The notes below the pieces were generated by a model. It saw nothing but the letters and a program-made list of their open reading frames with translations. It made no database searches and was not told the DNA's origin. Source: JBDGSM01 sp042217615 (GTDB taxonomy: Archaea > Nanohalarchaeota > Nanosalinia > Nanosalinales > Nanosalinaceae). Taken from it: a stretch of DNA of 22,853 nt. The position numbers and the translations under genes were made by a program. Below are positions 7,859 to 15,863 of the stretch, piece after piece. The number at the start of each line of letters is the position of its first letter. Position 1 is the first letter of the stretch. Location: contig JBDGSI010000039.1 in NCBI GenBank assembly GCA_042217615.1, positions 1 to 22,853 on the forward strand, read 5' to 3'.

Positions 7859-8845
7859 TCACATAACCTCCATTATTTTTCCAGCTATTTTATCTACAGG
7901 GAGCTCCAGGTCAGCATCTCCCTGCCTAACCACTTGTTTACCTATACCGAATATTAAACTTGTCTCCTCAGACTCCACCAGAACCGTCCCGCCAGCCGCC
8001 TTCAAAAAACGAGCACCTAAAGCACCATCCCTCCCCATACCGGAAAGCAAGACTGCGGTACAGGCCTCTCCGTAAAGCTCTGCCACAGACCTTAAGGACT
8101 TATTAATAGAGGAATAAGAACCATCAACATCTTCAGAACGGAAATAAACACCTTCATCCTCTCCAGAAACCAGTAAATTACTGTCGTTAGGAGCTAAAAA
8201 GGCCTTACCATCTTCCAGCTTCATTCCCTTTCTTCCTACAACTACTTCCACATTCGAAACCTTGTTTAGCCGTTCAGCAAGTCTTTCAGTCATCGAAGGA
8301 GCCATATGCTGGACTATAAAGATCGGTGCAGGAAAAGTAGATGGTAAAGACTTCAAAATAGATTCAAGGCCTGGAGGGCCTCCTGTAGAAGAACCTATGA
8401 AAAGGATTTTGCCTGGAGGCCTTGAATCGACCTCAGGTTCTTCAACAGAGAATTCTTCGACTTTCTGGGAGATTCTATCTGTCGCAACTGTTTTAACAAG
8501 GCCTCTTATATTTTTTCCAGACTCCTCAGTTGAAATAAAGTCTACAGCGCCATACGAAAAGGATTTTACTGCCTCACTCATTTCTTTTTCACTGTCGCCT
8601 TCCAGTATCATTATAACAGGTACTGAAAAATTCTCTGAAATATTGGCCAAGATATCAAGGCCTGAAATACTTTCAAACCTTACACCAAGAAGCACTACAT
8701 CGCAGTCGTTGTTTCTAAGTGCCTGGAAAATTTTACTAGGCTTTCTTACCTCATCTACAATGTTAAACTCTTCTCCATGCCTCAATGTGTTTGAGAAAAG
8801 ATTTCTTACGTTGTATTCTTGATGCGCTATCACTACATCGATCAA
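7859..8845 (-). CDS. cheB: CheB methylesterase with degenerate receiver
   Basis: The 328-residue protein has an N-terminal receiver-like domain (1-120) and a C-terminal receptor methylesterase/deamidase domain. The esterase triad is intact: S153 (GSSTGGP), H180 (VQHMAP) and D273 (MGRDGA). The receiver has lost its chemistry. The phosphoacceptor Asp is Gly54 (DVVLLGVRF), the acidic pair is H8-Q9, and the conserved Lys is replaced near residue 106 (FISTEE). Activation by CheA phosphate therefore looks impossible. The start is TTG 8845, chosen because GGAGGTTA lies about 8 nt upstream and MIDVVIAHQE aligns with the first strand of normal CheB. It is flanked by the receptor gene and cheA. Confidence 0.95.
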   Translation of the reverse strand: MIDVVIAHQEYNVRNLFSNTLRHGEEFNIVDEVRKPSKIFQALRNNDCDVVLLGVRFESISGLDILANISENFSVPVIMILEGDSEKEMSEAVKSFSYGAVDFISTEESGKNIRGLVKTVATDRISQKVEEFSVEEPEVDSRPPGKILFIGSSTGGPPGLESILKSLPSTFPAPIFIVQHMAPSMTERLAERLNKVSNVEVVVGRKGMKLEDGKAFLAPNDSNLLVSGEDEGVYFRSEDVDGSYSSINKSLRSVAELYGEACTAVLLSGMGRDGALGARFLKAAGGTVLVESEETSLIFGIGKQVVRQGDADLELPVDKIAGKIMEVM

Positions 8846-8878
8846 AAGCAGTTAACCTCCATTACATCATATAAGGCC

Positions 8879-10207
8879 TTATGCGTTCTGCAGTTTCTCA
8901 ACTCTGACTTCAAGCTGTTCTGCCAGTGAGTTGAGGTCTATAGCTATATCTTTAGCTCCATCTGTAGCCTCTGTCTCTTTATCAATTGTTTCACGCATGT
9001 CACGCACTTCTTCTACAGTATCCTCTGCAATGCTTGCTACATCATCTATTATTTCATCGACTTGGCCTGTTTCATTTGTCTGTTTCTGTATAGCAGCTGA
9101 TATTTCCTGTGCTTCGCTGGAAAGCTCATCTACAGATTCTGCCACATTCTTGAAGGAGTTTAAGGCCTCATCAAGAGTTTTTATGCTGTTGTTTATTTCT
9201 TTCTCCTTTTCCTCCATCTCTGAGGCGGTTTTCTCTGCTGAGTCACGTACTTCTTCTATTAACTGGGAGATTCTGTCTGCGGATTCGCTGCTTTCTTCTG
9301 CAAGATTCTTAACCTCGTCTGCTACTACTGAGAACCCTCTGCCCTGCTCACCGGCACGAGCAGCCTCAATAGAAGCGTTTAAGGCCAGTAAGTCTGTCTG
9401 CTCTGCTATATCATCTATAGTACTTGCTATCTCTGTTATCTTCTTGCTTTTCTCGTTTAACTCTTTCACATCGCCAGTTGTCTCGGAAATAGCATCTTTG
9501 ATCTCGCTTAACGAGTTGCTGCCTTCCTCTGCAGCGTTACGGCCTTCTTCAGCCATTGCATCTACTTCCTGTGCAAGTCCTGCAGTATTCTCAATTTTAT
9601 CTGCATTGTCACGTAGAGACTCCATAACCCGGTTCATCAGGTTACGGGCTTCTGATATTTCTGTGGACTGGCTCTGCGCCGCAGCTACAATCTCATCGAT
9701 TGATTCGTCAAGCTCCTCTGAAAGCTGCTCTACCTTCTCCACGTTGTCATGAAGATCATCTGTAGAGTCCCGGACGCTGTCTGAGGCCTTTGCAACATCC
9801 CCAACCATCGAGTCAAGTTCTTCCTGAGTCTTCTCAAAATGGTTCTTCACCTGGCCCATAGCCACGCCAACAGTATTAGCTGTCTGCGCCAGTTCTTGAG
9901 TCTTCTCATGACTCATTTCATCAGGTTTAATGTTTTTCTCAAAGTCTCCGCTAGCTATATCTCTTAAAGCACCCCGTATGTCATCTATCTCTTCTTTCAA
10001 AACATCGACTTCTTCATTTTCTCCCGCATCCTGGCTCATAGATTCATTCACCTCTTTTTTCTTTTTATTCAGCTTTTCCACCCTGCTGTCTCCAAGGGAT
10101 TCACGTTTGCTCTCTGAAATATTCTTTATAGTTGACTTCACATCCTCCTTGCTCTGCAAGGCCTTCTCATCGTCTTCTTTCTCCGGAAGCATCTCTTTTT
10201 CAGCCAC
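8879..10207 (-). CDS. Soluble chemoreceptor fused into hydrogenase operon
   Basis: The 442-residue methyl-accepting protein has no transmembrane segment, no cysteine, and no recognisable PAS, globin or other ligand domain. Residues 1-70 are charged and likely disordered or helical. Residues about 72-130 look HAMP-like (IRGALRDIASGDFEKNI...). The rest is the signalling coiled coil with the tip at about 263-303 (TDLLALNASIEAARAGEQGR, then FSVVADEV). It starts at GTG 10207, sharing the G with the TAG stop of the hydrogenase maturation protease (TAGTG), so its translation is probably coupled to hydrogenase genes. cheB follows 33 nt later. Without its own sensor domain it may sense through a partner protein; this is inference. 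Confidence 0.93.
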   Translation of the reverse strand: MAEKEMLPEKEDDEKALQSKEDVKSTIKNISESKRESLGDSRVEKLNKKKKEVNESMSQDAGENEEVDVLKEEIDDIRGALRDIASGDFEKNIKPDEMSHEKTQELAQTANTVGVAMGQVKNHFEKTQEELDSMVGDVAKASDSVRDSTDDLHDNVEKVEQLSEELDESIDEIVAAAQSQSTEISEARNLMNRVMESLRDNADKIENTAGLAQEVDAMAEEGRNAAEEGSNSLSEIKDAISETTGDVKELNEKSKKITEIASTIDDIAEQTDLLALNASIEAARAGEQGRGFSVVADEVKNLAEESSESADRISQLIEEVRDSAEKTASEMEEKEKEINNSIKTLDEALNSFKNVAESVDELSSEAQEISAAIQKQTNETGQVDEIIDDVASIAEDTVEEVRDMRETIDKETEATDGAKDIAIDLNSLAEQLEVRVEKLQNA

Positions 10208-10701
10208 TAACTAGTCACCTTGCCTTTTGAAGGCCTTTCACCGGGTTCAAGCCGGTTCACTATATCGTCTGTAAGGCTGTCAACAGCCTTATTTACTTGT
10301 TGACAAAGCTCGCCTTTTAATGTTACTTCGAAACCTGACTGATCCTCCACACCTATCAAGAAAAACGTTATCTCAGGGTTGAAACCTTCCTTATCCAGGA
10401 GATCGAGAACCACGGGAAAAGAAAGCTCATGGGAGAAACGGTTATCCTCTGAAAGCTTCCGTAACTCATCAGGGGAGACAGCCCACCACTCTCCAACTGT
10501 TCCGCTTTCTACAGCAACGGCATCAATGATAAAAACTCGTTCATAACCTCTCAAAAAATCAAGTAAAGCAGCACCGCTTTTAATAGAAGGCCTTACATCC
10601 ACATTATCTACCTGTCGGTCTACTTTCTCCGCCGCCCTTATTCCTGCGCCGTCGTTTCCACGTAGAGGATTTCCAAGACCTAGAACCAGTGTATCCTTCA
10701 T
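10207..10701 (-). CDS. Hydrogenase maturation protease (M52 family)
   Basis: The 164-residue protein belongs to the HycI/HybD/FrhD endopeptidase family. These enzymes clip the C-terminal tail of the [NiFe] large subunit after nickel is inserted. The N-terminal LGLGNPLRGNDGAG is diagnostic. Candidate nickel-sensing residues are D17, D60 (FIIDAV) and H91 (FSHELSF). It overlaps the end of mvhA by 4 nt (ATGA), as expected for a protease dedicated to that subunit, whose 29-residue tail after His465 is the likely substrate. The next gene, a chemoreceptor, overlaps its stop codon. Confidence 0.95.
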   Translation of the reverse strand: MKDTLVLGLGNPLRGNDGAGIRAAEKVDRQVDNVDVRPSIKSGAALLDFLRGYERVFIIDAVAVESGTVGEWWAVSPDELRKLSEDNRFSHELSFPVVLDLLDKEGFNPEITFFLIGVEDQSGFEVTLKGELCQQVNKAVDSLTDDIVNRLEPGERPSKGKVTS

Positions 10702-12182
10702 GAATCCTCTAAATTAGCTTTTTCAAGGATTTTACTGTTTTCCGAGTCAAATACCTCTACCTTCATGGGTGTTTCCCCCAGCGCTGAATGAGTGGAGCAT
10801 GCAAGGCAGGGGTCGTACGCCCTGAAAGCCATTTCAACCATGTTCAAAATCCCTTGATCCGCATCCTTTCCGTCTATAAGGCCTTTCGCTGCTTTCTCCA
10901 CTGACATGTTTATTGCAGGGATGTTGTGGTTTGTGGCCACCAGGAGGTTGACGTTTTGAAGCTGCCCTGACCGGTCTGTTTCGTAGTCGTGGAAGAGTGT
11001 ACCTCTCTGTGCTTCGACTGCTCCTACACCTCTTCCCGTATTTTCTCCTGGCTCCGCCTTAACTTTATCAGAGGTGATATCGTTGTCCGTTATGAGTTCC
11101 TTCATTCTTTCCGCTGTGTAAAGCATTTCGATCAGCCGGGCCCAGTGCATTGCCAGTGTGTGGTGACATGGTTCCGGAAGAACTTCGAAGAACTCTTCGT
11201 ACTCCTGCTGCGCCCTCTCTGTTTTAAAACCTGAGGATGCGTTCAAACGAGCCAGAGGGCCTACACGGTAAAGGCCTGTCTCTTTTCCTTCTTCAAGGCC
11301 GTTGTAGCCGAACTTTTTCAGGTAGGGGAAGGTAGGGTAGCTCCAGGGCTCTGAATGCTCTCCAATATATTCATCGTAGTTTTCAGGTTTGAAACGTTCA
11401 ACTTCTTCGCCGTCAGGCCCGATAATTTTTACTTCTCCGCCTCCGTAAAGGTCTATCTTATCGTCTTCTCCTACAAGGGACATGTAACATGTTTCCAGGT
11501 GGTAAAGATCTTTTTCAGCTATAAGCTCCCGGTACTCATCATCTCCCAGCACCATATCCTTGAAAAGCTGGAGAGTGAACTCAGCAAACTCCACAAACTC
11601 GTCGATCTGCTTCTCCATCTCAGCTCTCTTCTCCTCATCAATGCTCTGAGAGACACCTCCTGGCACACCGAAAACAGGGTGGATAGCCCGGCCTCCGATA
11701 TCCTCCAGCATCTCCTGAGCCTTCCGCCTCATACCTGCTATACGGGCTACTTTCTCCTCCCCCAGCTCTTCAACCATGCCGACCACGTTACGCTTATCGG
11801 GATCGGCCTTAGGCCCCATTACAAAATCCGGAGCCGCCAGATAATAGAAATGAAGAATCTTATCCGAATAATGAAACAGATTATACATCAAACGCCGCAA
11901 CTTCTCACCGCCTACAGTAGGCTCAACGCCCCAAACTCTGTCAGAGGCCTTCACCGCAGCCATGTGGTGAGGCCAAGGACAAACACCGCAGATACGCGGT
12001 GCAATACGCGGCATCTCCTCAACCTGCCTTCCCTGACAGAACTCTTCAAAACCACGTAACTCTGTAGTCTGGAAATAAGCTCTATCAACGCTTTCATCCT
12101 CATCCAGGTGTATATCAATTTTAGCATGGCCTTCAAGCCTTGTAACAGGATCAATACATATTTTATCCTCTTCTTCACTCAT
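10698..12182 (-). CDS. mvhA: [NiFe] hydrogenase large subunit, MvhA-like
   Basis: The 494-residue catalytic subunit oxidises or evolves H2 at a NiFe centre. Ligands are C65 and C68 (RICGVCPWPHH) and C459 and C462 (DPCLACSTH). After His465 comes a 29-residue tail for removal by the adjacent protease. No twin-arginine signal is present on the partner subunit, so the enzyme is cytoplasmic. I chose ATG 12182 over the upstream in-frame ATG 12209. It overlaps the mvhG stop in the usual way (ATGAGTGA), has GGTGGT just upstream, and gives the family-typical beginning KICIDPVTRLEGHAKI. Neighbours MvhG, MvhD and HdrA place it with group 3c-type enzymes. Cysteines rather than selenocysteine occupy the site. 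Confidence 0.94.
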   Translation of the reverse strand: MSEEEDKICIDPVTRLEGHAKIDIHLDEDESVDRAYFQTTELRGFEEFCQGRQVEEMPRIAPRICGVCPWPHHMAAVKASDRVWGVEPTVGGEKLRRLMYNLFHYSDKILHFYYLAAPDFVMGPKADPDKRNVVGMVEELGEEKVARIAGMRRKAQEMLEDIGGRAIHPVFGVPGGVSQSIDEEKRAEMEKQIDEFVEFAEFTLQLFKDMVLGDDEYRELIAEKDLYHLETCYMSLVGEDDKIDLYGGGEVKIIGPDGEEVERFKPENYDEYIGEHSEPWSYPTFPYLKKFGYNGLEEGKETGLYRVGPLARLNASSGFKTERAQQEYEEFFEVLPEPCHHTLAMHWARLIEMLYTAERMKELITDNDITSDKVKAEPGENTGRGVGAVEAQRGTLFHDYETDRSGQLQNVNLLVATNHNIPAINMSVEKAAKGLIDGKDADQGILNMVEMAFRAYDPCLACSTHSALGETPMKVEVFDSENSKILEKANLEDS

Positions 12183-13212
12183 TAAAACCACCTTCACGAG
12201 CATCAACATCTATAAACTGTTTCAAAGGAGAGTAAGGAAGACTGAAATAATGTGTCAACCCATGGAAATCCTTAACATTCTCCACAACCTCTGCAATCTT
12301 ATCATTATCCTCAGGACCTATCAAAGGCCCTAGAGAAGAAGCATACTTTGACCCGACATCAACAGTCGAATCCGCAGGACCGAAACAGCCTCTACACGGC
12401 ACATTAGCTTTTATGCAACGAGCACCGCAGCCCCCACGTGTTACAGGCCCCATACACAGAATCCCCTGATCAAGGATACATTTCCCAGGATCAGGCCTTC
12501 TCTCATGAACACGATCAACAGTCTTAATAGTCTCGCTCTGCCTGTCACGCGGACAACTCCAGCAAAGATTCTTCTCACCTGCAATTATAGAACCCTTATC
12601 CGGAAGATCGCCGCTTAAAACATCAAGCAGAAAATCTGCCGTTTCATCACGATTAGGAGGACAGCCAGGAACAATATAATCAACCTCTACCTGGTGGGAA
12701 AGAGGCCTTACCTCCTCAGTCAATACAGGCATCGTCAGCTTCCCTGAATCAGCTTCTATCTCTTTCCGAGGCCTTTCACCTGATTCAAATGTTTTAACAT
12801 CGCTGTACTTAGTCTCCATCACTTCTTCCGTCCCTGAAAGATCTGCAAGGCCTGGGATACCTCCCATATGGGCGCAGGCGCCGTAAGATACCAGTATTTT
12901 TGACTTTTCTCTCAGCTTATCCGCCATCTCAATGTGGTGATCCTGGCGGAGGGCGCCGTTAAACAAGGTTAAATCAATTTCATCTTCCTCAAGGCCTTCA
13001 AGATCGCTGTATTTTTTATCAACTGCTATAGGCCAGAGAACAAGTTCTACCTGGTCTGCAATTTCCAGAAGCTTCTCTCCGATTCCTATAATTGTGGAAT
13101 CGCAGCCGCCGCAGCTTCCTGTCCAGTAAATAGCGACTTTAGATTTTTCTTCTTTACTTTTTAAACGGTTTCTGGCTTTCTCAGTGAATCTTTTAGCTTT
13201 CTCAACTGGCAT
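12175..13212 (-). CDS. mvhG: [NiFe] hydrogenase small subunit, MvhG-like
   Basis: The 345-residue electron-transfer subunit carries iron-sulfur clusters. Cysteine motifs in order are TGSCGGCDSTI (C34, C37), GACAHMGG, VPGCPPNRD, CWSCPRDRQ and the run CILDQGILCMG...GGCGARC...CRGCFGP. These are sufficient for about three [4Fe-4S] clusters linking the NiFe site to MvhD. There is no export signal. Residues 1-23 are a basic/acidic helical leader before the core. ATG 13212 is preferred to GTG 13218 because GGAGGT lies 8 nt before the ATG but only 2 nt before the GTG. It overlaps the mvhD stop by 11 nt and the mvhA start by 8 nt. Confidence 0.94.
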   Translation of the reverse strand: MPVEKAKRFTEKARNRLKSKEEKSKVAIYWTGSCGGCDSTIIGIGEKLLEIADQVELVLWPIAVDKKYSDLEGLEEDEIDLTLFNGALRQDHHIEMADKLREKSKILVSYGACAHMGGIPGLADLSGTEEVMETKYSDVKTFESGERPRKEIEADSGKLTMPVLTEEVRPLSHQVEVDYIVPGCPPNRDETADFLLDVLSGDLPDKGSIIAGEKNLCWSCPRDRQSETIKTVDRVHERRPDPGKCILDQGILCMGPVTRGGCGARCIKANVPCRGCFGPADSTVDVGSKYASSLGPLIGPEDNDKIAEVVENVKDFHGLTHYFSLPYSPLKQFIDVDAREGGFNE

Positions 13213-13870
13213 TCTCACCGACCTCCTTTAAAGGACCTAACTCCATGACTCTGTCTGCCATTTCACGTGTGACCTGGGAATACTTTTTTCCCTCTCCTGC
13301 AGAAACCCAGTCAAGCATGACACGATCCGTATTAATTCCAAGACCATCTATTAATTCATCAAACAAGTGTTTACGCCGCAAAGTATGGTAATTCCCTTCC
13401 TTGTAATGGCAGTCGCCGGGATGACAACCTAGAACCATTACTCCATCAGCTCCCCACTCCAAGGCCTTTACAACTAGATCAAAGTCTACACGGCTTGAAC
13501 ACATAAACTTTACAGGTAGAACATTTGAAGGGACATCAAGCTTTGAGCCTCCAGCCTTATCAGCTCCCTCATAGGAGCACCAGTTACACAGTAAGGCCAC
13601 GATTAAAGGCCTCCACTCCTTTTCTTCTTTCCCTGAAAACTCTTCTTTTCCCTCTTCTTCTACTCCTGTTTCTGCTTCTCCATCATCCTTTTCAGAGAGA
13701 TTTTCTTCAACTTCCTCTGAGGCCTTTTCCTGCTCTGTTTCTTCGTGTTCCAGTACTTTTTCTCCATCTTTTTCCTTGAAGCTCCACCGGTCTTCTTTCA
13801 TTTGCTGGCGCTGCTTCTTAATCATCTCCTTCAGTCTTTCACGTTCCTCCTCATCTACTTCATCGCTCAT
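13202..13870 (-). CDS. mvhD: MvhD electron-transfer subunit, acidic N-extension
   Basis: The 222-residue protein has the MvhD [2Fe-2S] domain confined to about residues 87-215. Its cysteines are C95 and C98 (LLCNWCSYEGAD), the CSSRVD cysteine, and GCHPGDCHY. MvhD passes electrons from the hydrogenase to HdrA. The first 86 residues are an extra segment, basic-helical at the start (RERLKEMIKKQRQQMKEDRW) and then strongly acidic (many Glu and Asp). Such a leader is not part of the canonical subunit of about 140 residues. It may be salt adaptation or a docking tail. It overlaps the hdrA stop (ATGA) and the mvhG start. Confidence 0.92.
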   Translation of the reverse strand: MSDEVDEEERERLKEMIKKQRQQMKEDRWSFKEKDGEKVLEHEETEQEKASEEVEENLSEKDDGEAETGVEEEGKEEFSGKEEKEWRPLIVALLCNWCSYEGADKAGGSKLDVPSNVLPVKFMCSSRVDFDLVVKALEWGADGVMVLGCHPGDCHYKEGNYHTLRRKHLFDELIDGLGINTDRVMLDWVSAGEGKKYSQVTREMADRVMELGPLKEVGENAS

Positions 13871-15816
13871 TTTACCAGGCCTTCAACCTCTGATTCAACT
13901 TCCTCTGATGTAAAGTTTTTCTGCTGCATCGCTCCTGTAGGGCAGGCAGCTACACAGGCTCCACATCCTTCGCAAAGGGTTCTATCTACTTCAGCAACTC
14001 CTTTCTCTTCATTTTTGGAGATAGCATTGTAAGGACAGGTTTCAATACATATCTGGCAGCCGATACATTTCTCAGAGTTTACCTCTGCTCTCTGAGGCTC
14101 CAGCTCTATTTTTCTTCCGGGAACGATCTTTGCAAGTATCTCCCCCGCAGACTCATTTCCCAGCGTCATGCTTTCAAAAGTATCCATAGGGCCCTGTATC
14201 ATCCCTGCGGCGTATTCTCCTTCGGAGGCCTCTGTAGGAGATTCAACAGGTTTTTTCAGGTCTACAAAGCCGTACTCTCCGGTCTCCAGACCGAATTCTT
14301 CTGCTATTCTTTCTGTGTTTTCAGGAGGTTGCCAGCCAACGGAGAGAATAACCATGTCAACTTCCAACTTCTTACTTCTTCCATCTGTATCTTCTCCAGT
14401 CACCACTATCCCGTTCTCTCCCTCCTCTAAATCAACTAGCTCACCGTCCATCTCCCACTCCATAAGGTTCACACCTTTATCTTCCTCAGTATCCTGTGCA
14501 TAATCATCAAACCCTTTGTCAGGAAGCACAAGATCATCATAAATCTCGTGCACCTCGCAGCTCTCTAACTCGTCCTTTATAGCTCTTGCAATCTTCAGGG
14601 AATCCATGCAGCAAGTTCCAGAACAGTAATTCAAGTGTTCCTTACATCTTGAACCTACGCAGTGCACAATAGCTACAGAATCCGGCTTCTCACCGCTTTT
14701 AGTTACAATTTCGCCTTCTGTAGGGCCTGCCTCTGACAGAAAACGTTCGAACTCCATGTTAGTATATACATCCAAGTCTTTGTCTCTAACCTCGGGAAAA
14801 ACTTTATCCGCGTCGTAAGGCCTTGCCTTAGGCCCTACTATGATGCTGCCGACATCTATCTCCTTCTTCTCAACTTCTTGATCGTACTCAACAGCGTCCA
14901 TAGGACAGGCCTCTGCACACTTTGTACAGGATTCTCCGTTAAACCTCAGACAGTTCTCCGTATCTATAAAGTATGAGTTAGGGACAGCACCCGGGAAAAG
15001 CTTGTAGATAGCAGCTCTCTCGCTTAAACCATAGTCAAATTCATTTTCCACGGTTACAGGACAGGCTTCTGAGCATTTACCGCAGGGAATACATTTCTCA
15101 GGGTCAACATACCTTGGGTTCTTTTTAATCTTCACCTGGAAGTTCCCAGGCGATCCCAGTACTTCCTCAACCTCTGTCAAGGATAAAACCTCTATATTAT
15201 CATCATGCTCAATCTCCTCAGTCTTAGGAGCTACCATACACGGCGCACACTGATCCTCAGGATACAGAAACTCTTTTTGAACTGTAGTACCTCCCAGACT
15301 GGAGCTCTCAGTAGCCAGGAAAACCTTCCTACCTGCTTCAGATAAAGTTCTTGCAGCCTCAATAGCGGCAATAGAGCCTCCGAAAACCAGTACATCTGTC
15401 TCGGCCTCAATACTCTCCTTATCCAAGGCTTCCATCTTTTTTACACGGTTGACACCTGCCTTCATCAAGGCCTTGGCTTTCTCGGTAGCTTCCTCCTCAT
15501 CCTCTGTAACCCATGAGCACTGCTCCCTCAAGTTAACCATCTGCATTAGGAACGGGTTAAAGCCGTGCTCCTCCAGGATATCGTCGTAACCGCTTCTCTT
15601 CTCTTTGGGGGAGCCGCCGCCGATAACAAGCCGGTCAAACTCTTTCTTCTCCAGGTCTTCTTCCAGCATTTCCTTACCGTCTCCTCCACAGAGCAGTTCA
15701 TGGCTCTTTACAATAGAAACATCTTCCAAACCTCTGAGGAACTGCTTCAAATCTTCAAAATCAACAGTGTCAGAGATATGGCCTTTGCTCTCGCAGAGGT
15801 AGACAGCAACGTTCAT
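13867..15816 (-). CDS. hdrA: HdrA-like FAD iron-sulfur subunit
   Basis: The 649-residue flavoprotein is the electron-bifurcating subunit of heterodisulfide-reductase-type complexes. Order: N-terminal domain with the MVNLREQCSWV signature (93-103); FAD/NAD-type Rossmann motif VLVFGGSIAAIEAA (142-155); ferredoxin cysteines C242/245/248/252 and C289/297/300/304; a CVGSRC...YCSGTCC cluster motif; and two C-terminal [4Fe-4S] sets, C584/587/590/594 and C615/618/621/625. Deviations: the Rossmann GGGIAG pattern reads GGSIAA, and a Cys usual in the VxAxCSPR segment is Gly (IGGGSP). It is followed by mvhD with ATGA overlap. No HdrB or HdrC genes are nearby, so the physiological acceptor is uncertain. 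Confidence 0.93.
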   Translation of the reverse strand: MNVAVYLCESKGHISDTVDFEDLKQFLRGLEDVSIVKSHELLCGGDGKEMLEEDLEKKEFDRLVIGGGSPKEKRSGYDDILEEHGFNPFLMQMVNLREQCSWVTEDEEEATEKAKALMKAGVNRVKKMEALDKESIEAETDVLVFGGSIAAIEAARTLSEAGRKVFLATESSSLGGTTVQKEFLYPEDQCAPCMVAPKTEEIEHDDNIEVLSLTEVEEVLGSPGNFQVKIKKNPRYVDPEKCIPCGKCSEACPVTVENEFDYGLSERAAIYKLFPGAVPNSYFIDTENCLRFNGESCTKCAEACPMDAVEYDQEVEKKEIDVGSIIVGPKARPYDADKVFPEVRDKDLDVYTNMEFERFLSEAGPTEGEIVTKSGEKPDSVAIVHCVGSRCKEHLNYCSGTCCMDSLKIARAIKDELESCEVHEIYDDLVLPDKGFDDYAQDTEEDKGVNLMEWEMDGELVDLEEGENGIVVTGEDTDGRSKKLEVDMVILSVGWQPPENTERIAEEFGLETGEYGFVDLKKPVESPTEASEGEYAAGMIQGPMDTFESMTLGNESAGEILAKIVPGRKIELEPQRAEVNSEKCIGCQICIETCPYNAISKNEEKGVAEVDRTLCEGCGACVAACPTGAMQQKNFTSEEVESEVEGLVK

Positions 15817-15863
15817 AAACTGTTTATCCTCTCCAAAAAACTAAGGAATAAAGAAGGCATTTT

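Noticed and set aside
8931..9752. 273-codon plus-strand frame opposite the chemoreceptor
   Set aside because: It is an antisense shadow of a low-complexity coiled-coil gene; the Ser-rich translation has no motif and the minus-strand product is clearly real.
11355..12059. 234-codon plus-strand frame opposite mvhA
   Set aside because: It is antisense to a well-conserved hydrogenase gene, has no family signature and no start context.
10698..12182. Selenocysteine-containing or group 3b hydrogenase
   Set aside because: The C-terminal motif uses Cys codons (DPCLAC), and the neighbours are MvhD/MvhG/HdrA rather than the HydB/HydG-type subunits of group 3b enzymes.
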